Below are positions 5,878 through 11,992 of a stretch of DNA of 11,992 bases, piece by piece (within the stretch, counting starts at the first letter, position 1; every line of letters begins with the position of its first letter). Under the pieces are notes generated by a model. It did not search any database and was not told the DNA's origin. It worked only from the letters and a program-made list of their open reading frames with translations. The position numbers were made by a program, and so were the translations under genes. The DNA is from an uncultured euryarchaeote. GTDB taxonomy: Archaea > Thermoplasmatota > Poseidoniia > Poseidoniales > Thalassarchaeaceae. The stretch lies in assembly GCA_937901365.1 (NCBI GenBank), contig CALCEF010000314.1, positions 1 through 11,992 of the forward strand, given 5' to 3'.

Positions 5878-8800
5878 TATTCAGAAAGTGATGATTCTAG
5901 GCAGTGGTCCTATTCGTATTGGGCAAGCCGCTGAATTCGATTTCTCCGGCTCACAAGCCTGCCGTGCTCTTCGTGCAGACGGATATGAGGTCGTCTTGGT
6001 AAATTCCAATCCTGCCACGATTCAAAACGATCCTGAAATGGCAGATCGGATTTACATCGAGCCGCTACTGCCAGATGTCGTCAAACGCATCTTGGAGATT
6101 GAGAAACCCGATGCCTTGCTCGCTGGTATGGGTGGGCAAACAGCGCTCAATATCGCCAGCAATCTAGCCCACAGTGGTGCATTGGCTGAATTGGGTGTCG
6201 AACTCATTGGTTGCAACCTCCGCTCCATCGATGAAGCAGAAGACCGAGATTTGTTCAATCAGGTCTGTGAGGAAATCGATCTCCCCATTTCTCAAGCGAT
6301 GGCTTGCAACTCAATTGATGAAGTTCTGGCTGCGGCTGAGGAACTTGGCAAATATCCGATTTTGATTCGACCCGCCTTCACCTTGGGAGGATTGGGTGGT
6401 GGCACAGCATGGAATACTGGTGAGTTGGTTGAGATTGCCAGTCAAGGAATTCTGCATTCGCAAATCGGGCAAGTTCTGATTGAAGAGAGCATTCTCGGTT
6501 GGCAGGAATTTGAGTATGAAGTCATGCGCGATGCCAGTGACAACTGCACCATTGTGTGCACGATGGAGAACATCGACCCGATGGGCATCCATACCGGTGA
6601 ATCGGTGGTTGTCGCCCCAGCTCAAACACTTTCGGACCGAGACCACCAAGGTTTGAGGGATGCTGCACTGCGCCTGATTCGGCGACTCGATATCAAAGGA
6701 GGTTGCAATGTTCAATTCACGGTTAACCAAGATACGGGAGAATACAGAGTAATCGAGGTCAACCCCCGTGTATCCCGTTCTTCTGCACTGGCATCCAAAG
6801 CCACAGGATATCCAATTGCGAGAATGGCTGCATTGATTGCCGTGGGTTACACATTGGATGAATTGCCCAACCCAATCACAGGAGAAGGAACAACTGCAGC
6901 CTTTGAGCCCACGCTGGATTATGCAGTGGTCAAAATCCCTAGATGGCCCTTTGACAAATTCCGAACAGCCGATCGGAAATTGGGTACGAGCATGAAGTCC
7001 ACCGGTGAAGTGATGGCGATTGGCCGCAACTTCGAGGAGGCTTTCCTCAAGGCGATTGCTTCGCTTGAATACGGCCAACCACATCCACGCCCCCTCACAC
7101 TTGCAGATGCTAGCGATGGCGAATCCATGGACGAGCGCGCACATGAACCACTTCCAAAAGAGGTCCTCGATGACTGGCTAAAGGTCGCTACAGACCGCCG
7201 CATGGGTGCTTTGGTTGAAGCATTTAGGCGCGGAATGGGAATCGAAGAAGTACGAGAGGGCACAGGCAACATCACCCGGTGGTTCTTGCACAGATTCAAG
7301 AAAATCGCTGACGTTGAAGCGGAAATTGTCGCCACCAACTGCGATGCGAACCAAATTACAGAAGCACAAATGCGCAAATGGAAGGGCCTTGGATTTACAG
7401 ATGCCCACATTGCGGACGCATTGTCAGGATTCCCCGCTACGGGTTGGAACAGACTCCCTGAAGGTCGCACCGAAATTGATGTCATGAAGCGGCGCCATGA
7501 ATTGGCGATTCACCCGCGCTTCCGAATGGTAGATTCTTGCGCTGCAGAATTCGCAGCGGTCACTCCCTACTATTATGCGACATACGAAGGTGGTGGCGGA
7601 CCGCTGGGCGTCGATCACGTCCCTGCGGAAAAGAAAGTCGACTGTCGCCGTCTCGTGGTCATCGGCTCTGGGCCGATTCGAATCGGACAAGGAATCGAAT
7701 TCGATTATGGTGCTGTACATGCGGTCCAAGCCATTCGGGAAGCAGGCCATGAAGCCGTATTGGTGAACAACAATCCAGAAACGGTCAGTACGGATTTCGA
7801 CACATCTGATCGCCTATACTTCGACCCGCTGACGACCGAGTGTGTCGCTGAAATTCTGCTGAGGGAGGGTGCTGATGGAATCCTTCTGCAATTTGGAGGG
7901 CAGACCGCAATCAACCTCGCTCTACCACTCGATGCAAGGATGGCACACCTCAGTGAACAGGGACTTGAGTGCTCAATGCTAGGGACCTCACCTGATGCGG
8001 TCGATGAGGCCAGTGATCGAGAACGCTTCGAAGCCTTTGGTGAACGCAGCATCATCCGCCTTCCTGAAGGGCGAACAGGAAAGACACCTTCTGCAATCCG
8101 AGCTGCAGTCGCCGAAATTGGTTACCCGGTTTTGGTTCGACCATCCTACGTTTTGGGTGGCCGAGGCATGGAGATTCTAACAGATGATGCACAATTGGAG
8201 ACCTACATGTCGGATGCTTACATCGCCCCGGACAAACCGTTGCTTGTCGATGAATATCTCGGAGGCGCAATCGAGTTGGATGTCGATGCGGTATGTGATG
8301 GCGAAGATGTTCTGGTTGGGGCTGTCATGGAACACCTGGAAGAAGCCGGAATTCACAGTGGGGATTCAACCTGTTTTATCCCTACACAGAATGTGAGTGA
8401 GGAAATACTTGCAAAGGTCCATGAATGGACAAAAGAGATTGGTATTGGGCTGAATATTCGTGGTTGCTTCAACATCCAATTCTGCATATGCAACGGTGAA
8501 CTTTACGTCCTTGAAGTGAATCCTCGCGGCTCTAGGACATTCCCATTCGTAGCCAAAGCGACAGGTATTCCTTTGGCGAGAATTGCAGCCCACATCACGA
8601 TTGGGGAACAATTGGCAAACATGGAAATCCCACGTCGCCAAACCGATGCAGTTTGTGTGAAAGCACCCGTATTCCCCTTCCTCAAACTGCGCGGACTCGA
8701 TCCAGCCCCTGGTCCTGAAATGAAGAGTACTGGTGAAGTCATGGGTAGTCACGTCAATGCCGCAGCCGCCTACCTCAAGGCCCGCCTTGCGACAGAACTT

Positions 8801-9217
8801 CCAGTTCCAACACGCGGTGGAGTTTATCTCACAGTGAAAGACGAAGACAAGGGCAATTTGATTCCAATGGCAAGGTCCCTCCAAGAGATGGGCTTCACTT
8901 TACACGCGACCCAGGGAACTGCACGTCATCTTCGCGATGTGGGTGGCCTTGAGGTGGAAACCTGTTACCGAATCGCAGAGGGGCAGAGTCCAGACGCTCT
9001 GGACTTGATGCGTACAGGAAAGATTCAGCTCATCATTAACACTCCACGGAATAGTGGTGGTGCAGTTTTGGATGGCAATATGATGCGCCGTTTGGCCGTT
9101 GAACTGAACATCCCCTTTGTGACGACAATGTCGGGGGCTAGAATGGAATGCGAAGCGATTGCAGTCGCTCAGGAAGGAATGCCTGAACCAAGACGCTTGG
9201 TTGTCGATTACATCTGA
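5861..9217 (+). CDS. carB: Carbamoyl-phosphate synthase large subunit
   Basis: Uses two ATP, bicarbonate and ammonia from CarA to make carbamoyl phosphate. The 1118 residues show the duplicated architecture. The N-terminal carboxy-phosphate half begins with GSGPIRIGQAAEFDFSG (about 14-30) and has its ATP-grasp loop at IRPAFTLGGLGGG (about 169-181). An oligomerisation region follows (about 405-590). The C-terminal carbamoyl-phosphate half repeats GSGPIRIGQGIEFDY (about 602-616) and has VRPSYVLGGRGM (about 759-770). An MGS-like allosteric domain (about 985-1118) contains HATQGTARHL and IINTPRN. No domain is broken. It is about 45 residues longer than E. coli CarB (1073), chiefly before the second half. 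The start is fixed by MPRRDDIQKV, matching the family N-terminus, and by GGAGGTGA upstream. Conserved Thr residues in HATQGT suggest that nucleotide feedback control is possible. The TGA stop directly abuts the stop of the convergent gene. Confidence 0.98.
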   Translation: MPRRDDIQKVMILGSGPIRIGQAAEFDFSGSQACRALRADGYEVVLVNSNPATIQNDPEMADRIYIEPLLPDVVKRILEIEKPDALLAGMGGQTALNIASNLAHSGALAELGVELIGCNLRSIDEAEDRDLFNQVCEEIDLPISQAMACNSIDEVLAAAEELGKYPILIRPAFTLGGLGGGTAWNTGELVEIASQGILHSQIGQVLIEESILGWQEFEYEVMRDASDNCTIVCTMENIDPMGIHTGESVVVAPAQTLSDRDHQGLRDAALRLIRRLDIKGGCNVQFTVNQDTGEYRVIEVNPRVSRSSALASKATGYPIARMAALIAVGYTLDELPNPITGEGTTAAFEPTLDYAVVKIPRWPFDKFRTADRKLGTSMKSTGEVMAIGRNFEEAFLKAIASLEYGQPHPRPLTLADASDGESMDERAHEPLPKEVLDDWLKVATDRRMGALVEAFRRGMGIEEVREGTGNITRWFLHRFKKIADVEAEIVATNCDANQITEAQMRKWKGLGFTDAHIADALSGFPATGWNRLPEGRTEIDVMKRRHELAIHPRFRMVDSCAAEFAAVTPYYYATYEGGGGPLGVDHVPAEKKVDCRRLVVIGSGPIRIGQGIEFDYGAVHAVQAIREAGHEAVLVNNNPETVSTDFDTSDRLYFDPLTTECVAEILLREGADGILLQFGGQTAINLALPLDARMAHLSEQGLECSMLGTSPDAVDEASDRERFEAFGERSIIRLPEGRTGKTPSAIRAAVAEIGYPVLVRPSYVLGGRGMEILTDDAQLETYMSDAYIAPDKPLLVDEYLGGAIELDVDAVCDGEDVLVGAVMEHLEEAGIHSGDSTCFIPTQNVSEEILAKVHEWTKEIGIGLNIRGCFNIQFCICNGELYVLEVNPRGSRTFPFVAKATGIPLARIAAHITIGEQLANMEIPRRQTDAVCVKAPVFPFLKLRGLDPAPGPEMKSTGEVMGSHVNAAAAYLKARLATELPVPTRGGVYLTVKDEDKGNLIPMARSLQEMGFTLHATQGTARHLRDVGGLEVETCYRIAEGQSPDALDLMRTGKIQLIINTPRNSGGAVLDGNMMRRLAVELNIPFVTTMSGARMECEAIAVAQEGMPEPRRLVVDYI

Positions 9218-10486
9218 TCAGCAAGCATCGAATGCTTCAATGATATACTTGGTGAATGGACTGGTCCATGATAATTCAGAGAGACCCTCTTGTCCATCTG
9301 CTGAGTAAATTCTCACAACATCTTGAACGCGGACATTGCCTTCTGCGGAACGTGCAAGAATGGTCTTTGGCTTGAGCACCTTTCCAGTGCCGTGGGGGTC
9401 GAATACCGTATCCAAGGCCTCTGCGAGGAACCAATCGACCTTGCCATCCGGTTCTCCTTCGTAGGTCTTCTTCGCCGCTCCTCTTCTGACCATAGGGGCT
9501 GAGGCCTTCTTGGCAGGCTTCGGTTTGAAGGTTGATGAGCCACTGGTGGAGACTACCTTTCGACCTCCACCACGCGCTGCCATATCTGCGCGGACTTCCG
9601 CTTCGATACTCTCCCTGAGTTCGCTCTCCACCTTCTTTCGCAGTTCTTCTTCGACTTCTTTGAGGATGGTTGGGCGTAGTTCAGCACTGATTTTCTCAGT
9701 CATTGCACCTTCATCGAGGGAGGCGAGTTGGCCAGCCAAATTATCTCTCTCTGCTTGAGCGGATTGTGTTTCAGTCAAGTAATGTGCAGCAACTTGGACT
9801 AAACTGGTCTCCATTGCGGCTTGAGCCTGCAGTTGAACAACCTCGCCAGAGTGGTCTCTCCACTTCCGCCATTGCAACATGGTGTGTGAATGAATATCTG
9901 AACCACACTTTGGACAGAAAGAACGCTTGGGTGGTTTGAGAACAGGGATGCCTCTGAGATCTTCGTTGGTGAGGTCGGTCTCATCAATTCCACCCGCCGC
10001 AATATCGTGGATGTGGTGGCTGGCTTCCATACCGAGTGCCATCGCCTCAAGGAATAGAGGGTCTCGTGTATTGATTGAACCAGATTGAATGTGTCCCCAA
10101 GCATCAGTCTGTGAACTCATTAGGGCCACAGCGGCAGCTGCGGCAGGGCTTGTGGTGTATCCCATGGCCGCTTCCGAGAGGCTGCCTTTGGTTACCTTAG
10201 GTGCTGCTGCTTGCGCTTCCATTTGTTCTGGCGTCACGCCTGAACCTTCAGCAGGAGCGGCCAAACCGAGTTCGATTGGGTTCTCTCCTTCTTCGACCTT
10301 CGCGATGAGGTCGAATTTTTCAGCCATCGACAAATCATCGCGACTTCGAATCAACTCTTTCAGTTGGCGAACATCGTGCCCAGTCGACGTAATTGGCCCA
10401 TCCGTTTCAAGGTCATGGCCACACTGTAAACAGAATTTCGATGTCGCATCAACACCGGCTTCGCAACTGGGGCAGTAGACCGGCAT
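9218..10486 (-). CDS. Unknown zinc-ribbon and coiled-coil protein
   Basis: I do not recognise a named family. From the ATG at 10486 it is 422 residues. It opens with a four-cysteine zinc ribbon, CPSC...FCLQCG (Cys5, 8, 19, 22). A charged helical segment follows (about 38-75), then an Ala/Gln-rich linker. At about 191-201 there is a second candidate metal site, CPKCGSDIHSH, with two Cys and two His. A glutamine/alanine helix and a strongly Glu/Lys/Arg-rich probable coiled coil span about 215-305. A basic Lys/Pro/Ala/Ser linker comes next (about 310-340), then a conserved-looking C-terminal domain (about 341-422) with several tryptophans and aromatics. No membrane segment or enzymatic motif is seen. 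A TTG at 10516 would add 10 residues; the ATG places the zinc ribbon at the N-terminus, as is usual. It lies 62 bases after lysS on the same strand, probably co-transcribed. Nucleic-acid or protein binding is plausible but unproven. Confidence 0.85.
   Translation of the reverse strand: MPVYCPSCEAGVDATSKFCLQCGHDLETDGPITSTGHDVRQLKELIRSRDDLSMAEKFDLIAKVEEGENPIELGLAAPAEGSGVTPEQMEAQAAAPKVTKGSLSEAAMGYTTSPAAAAAVALMSSQTDAWGHIQSGSINTRDPLFLEAMALGMEASHHIHDIAAGGIDETDLTNEDLRGIPVLKPPKRSFCPKCGSDIHSHTMLQWRKWRDHSGEVVQLQAQAAMETSLVQVAAHYLTETQSAQAERDNLAGQLASLDEGAMTEKISAELRPTILKEVEEELRKKVESELRESIEAEVRADMAARGGGRKVVSTSGSSTFKPKPAKKASAPMVRRGAAKKTYEGEPDGKVDWFLAEALDTVFDPHGTGKVLKPKTILARSAEGNVRVQDVVRIYSADGQEGLSELSWTSPFTKYIIEAFDAC
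9223..9237. repeat. Short perfect inverted repeat after the abutting stops
   Basis: AAGCAT, a three-base CGA loop, then ATGCTT form a perfect 6-bp stem just inside the 3' end of the zinc-ribbon gene and 5 bases past the carB stop. It could act as a transcript 3'-end hairpin for carB, but no T-run follows and the stem encodes the normal C-terminal codons of the opposite gene, so chance is likely. Confidence 0.2.
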
Positions 10487-10548
10487 TACACGCGCCACAC
10501 CGACATCCTCTTTCAAGCGTGTGGGTGTTTGGGGTTTCTGAACTACGT

Positions 10549-11992
10549 TCAGGATGATAACTCGTCAATGGCCAATTGAAGGAGGTCTAGAACGGCTTTC
10601 CTATCCATTTCTTCAAGAATCGAGGCTAGTTTTGGTCCGAAATCTTGGTCGAGAACGATCCAATACATCAGCTGGAACGCATCTCGAAGTTTCATGTCTT
10701 TTTCCTTGGCCAATTCGCACACATGATTGTTGATTGTTTTCCAATCCCAGTTGCAATCGGCGAATGCTTCTGCAAGGGCTTGGAGATAATCGGTATCCCT
10801 TGGATCCATATTCTCCTTTGCACCATCGGAAATCCTCCCCTGAATACGCAATCGGAACCCTTCAGGAAAATGAGGGGAAGAAATCCAGTTTCGCATTAGG
10901 TTAAGGCGCAGAATTTCATTTTCGGTCGGTTCGCCATTCAATTCGTGAATCAAACCACTTCGCCGAACCGACTCCCAAACATCAGCATCATTTTCTCGTA
11001 GTTGAGCGAGCAGTGCCAGATGTCTGAATGTGATTTTTGATAAACCAAAGTACTGGTTATCGAGATAAGCGGTCGTATCTTCTTCGTCTATTGAATGCGC
11101 AAAACTCGCAATCGTACCTGAAATTTCCATGCTTGTTTGAGCATAACCGATTCTAGATACCATGTCTTTCCAAGCCTTTTGCTGACGCCGACTGAGTTCA
11201 CTCCACCACCCATCTTCTTTTTCTCCAGACAGAGTCTCAGCAAGATTTCTTTGATATTCGTCGGCCAATTCAATTAGGGCATTTCCTGTATCAAAATCGA
11301 TGTGCCTCTTTGGTTGGTTTCTCGCGATTAGGTATCGCATGATTTGAGGTGGTACAAGTCGAAGAGCTTCCATTGGTCCAATGGTGACGCCTGTGCTGCT
11401 AGACATCGCTCCAGCACCCTTCAATGAGATCCATTCGTATGTGGTGGGGTATGGCGGTTCTACATCGAATAGTTTCACGATTTCTTTCCCGGTATCGTAC
11501 GATCCTCCGGCAGCACCGTGGTCCTTCCCGAAAGGTTCCATGGTCACGCCTCTCCAGGCCCACTTGGCTGGCCAATCTACCCTCCAAGGGAGTTTTCCTT
11601 CTCCCTTTGTGACATCGGATTGACCTGCATTGCCTTCTGAATCTACCCAGTGAACAATGGGGTCCTCCCATCCAGTCACTGTGATTCCATCCATGCATCC
11701 ATTGGCGTCAACCGGATTCCACGGAAACCAACTTTCATCGAGTTCCCTACCGGAGACCCTCTCGATGATTTCCCTGATTTCATCAGCTCGATTGCAGGCG
11801 ATTCTTGAAACCTCAGCGAATTTACCAGATTTGTAAGCATCGTAATTGTATATGTATTCATCAATTTCGACCCCGAGAATTTCCAATGATTCTTTGAAAG
11901 GTTTGAGGAAATGTTGTGCATAAGTAATTCCATTTTCAAATTGGGCTAAATCGGGCTCACCATTTTCATTAGGTGGGGGGATTTTTGCCAAT
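10549..11992 (-). CDS. lysS: Class I lysyl-tRNA synthetase, N-terminus outside window
   Basis: Attaches lysine to tRNA-Lys. This is the class I (Rossmann-fold) form found in most archaea, unrelated to the class II enzyme. 480 C-terminal residues are visible. The reading frame runs off the window edge, and the TTG at 11991 encodes an internal leucine rather than a start. Roughly 95 residues, including the HIGH motif, are missing by comparison with Pyrococcus LysRS. Diagnostic segments (visible numbering) are LPWRVDWPAKW (about 134-144), FGKDHGAAGGSYDTGKEI (about 154-171), YEWISLKGAGAMSSSTG (about 185-201, the KMSKS position), PPQIMRYLIARNQP (about 214-227) and the C-terminal FGPKLASILEEMDRKAV. 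The C-terminal helical anticodon-binding part is intact. Oddities are a KMSKS-equivalent loop without lysine and only one cysteine (Cys99) where a zinc-binding insert is expected. A 62-base gap separates it from the zinc-ribbon gene. Confidence 0.96.
   Translation of the reverse strand, partial: LAKIPPPNENGEPDLAQFENGITYAQHFLKPFKESLEILGVEIDEYIYNYDAYKSGKFAEVSRIACNRADEIREIIERVSGRELDESWFPWNPVDANGCMDGITVTGWEDPIVHWVDSEGNAGQSDVTKGEGKLPWRVDWPAKWAWRGVTMEPFGKDHGAAGGSYDTGKEIVKLFDVEPPYPTTYEWISLKGAGAMSSSTGVTIGPMEALRLVPPQIMRYLIARNQPKRHIDFDTGNALIELADEYQRNLAETLSGEKEDGWWSELSRRQQKAWKDMVSRIGYAQTSMEISGTIASFAHSIDEEDTTAYLDNQYFGLSKITFRHLALLAQLRENDADVWESVRRSGLIHELNGEPTENEILRLNLMRNWISSPHFPEGFRLRIQGRISDGAKENMDPRDTDYLQALAEAFADCNWDWKTINNHVCELAKEKDMKLRDAFQLMYWIVLDQDFGPKLASILEEMDRKAVLDLLQLAIDELSS

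Noticed and set aside
6311..7144. A 277-codon open frame on the minus strand inside carB
   Set aside because: It lies wholly antisense to strongly conserved CarB coding sequence and its translation resembles no protein; it is a shadow of biased codon use.
5900..7990. Repeated GSGPIRIGQ and NPE/NPA-type segments within one gene, suggestive of a recent tandem duplication
   Set aside because: This is the ancient internal duplication present in all CarB proteins, not a new event.
8366..8884. A 172-codon minus-strand open frame inside carB
   Set aside because: Antisense to conserved CarB C-half; cysteine/histidine-rich, low-complexity translation typical of a shadow frame.
10487..10516. A TTG-initiated 10-residue extension of the zinc-ribbon protein
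   Set aside because: The ATG at 10486 puts the zinc ribbon at the extreme N-terminus as in similar proteins; the extension cannot be excluded but has less support.
11989..11991. TTG at the right edge as the lysS start
   Set aside because: The HIGH-containing N-terminal region of LysRS is missing, so the gene must continue beyond the window; this is an internal leucine codon.
1..11992. Search for CRISPR repeats, tRNA/rRNA genes, insertion sequences, integrase sites, or defence and toxin genes
   Set aside because: Nothing seen on either strand by eye; intergenic gaps are all under about 65 bases, leaving no room for such elements.

Overview
The window reads as ordinary, gene-dense chromosome from an archaeon, most likely an uncultured marine euryarchaeon of the Marine Group II / Poseidoniales type. 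The archaeal signals are a SPOUT methyltransferase of the aTrm56 family (an archaeal tRNA C56 enzyme), a class I lysyl-tRNA synthetase, and a TraB/PrgY-type protein with the archaeal membrane C-terminus. The bacterial-looking carAB, dihydropteroate synthase and classical thiolase, the moderate GC, the near-absence of intergenic DNA and the occasional strong Shine-Dalgarno site fit that lineage. The lineage call is inference from gene content, not from a marker-gene tree.

Layout. Bases 1-3213 (minus strand) hold a three-gene run, read folP -> traB-like -> thiolase. folP and the TraB gene share an ATGA overlap, a 39-base gap precedes the thiolase, and the window edge cuts off the last few thiolase residues. 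Bases 3214-9217 (plus strand) hold a four-gene run: an unknown four-helix membrane protein, trm56, carA and carB. trm56/carA share an ATGA overlap and carA/carB overlap by 17 bases, with a near-perfect Shine-Dalgarno sequence inside carA. Bases 9218-11992 (minus strand) hold lysS (5' end outside the window), then an unknown zinc-ribbon/coiled-coil protein. There is no gap above about 65 bases, and I see no tRNA, rRNA, CRISPR array, insertion sequence, integrase or toxin-antitoxin pair.

How the genes work together. CarA and CarB form the glutamine-dependent carbamoyl-phosphate synthetase feeding pyrimidine and arginine synthesis. trm56 and lysS belong to tRNA modification and charging. FolP makes dihydropteroate for folate. 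The thiolase handles acetoacetyl-/3-ketoacyl-CoA. Apart from carAB the neighbours share no pathway, so co-transcription looks like compact housekeeping packing.

The points most worth a second look are: the 57-residue N-terminal extension on CarA; a class I LysRS whose KMSKS-equivalent loop has no lysine and whose insert lacks most zinc-binding cysteines; an undescribed two-zinc-site protein next to lysS; the exactly abutting divergent start codons (CATATG) and abutting convergent stop codons (TGATCA); and a folate-type DHPS in an archaeon. I found no convincing evidence for an exotic new system such as defence, mobile or secondary-metabolite genes.
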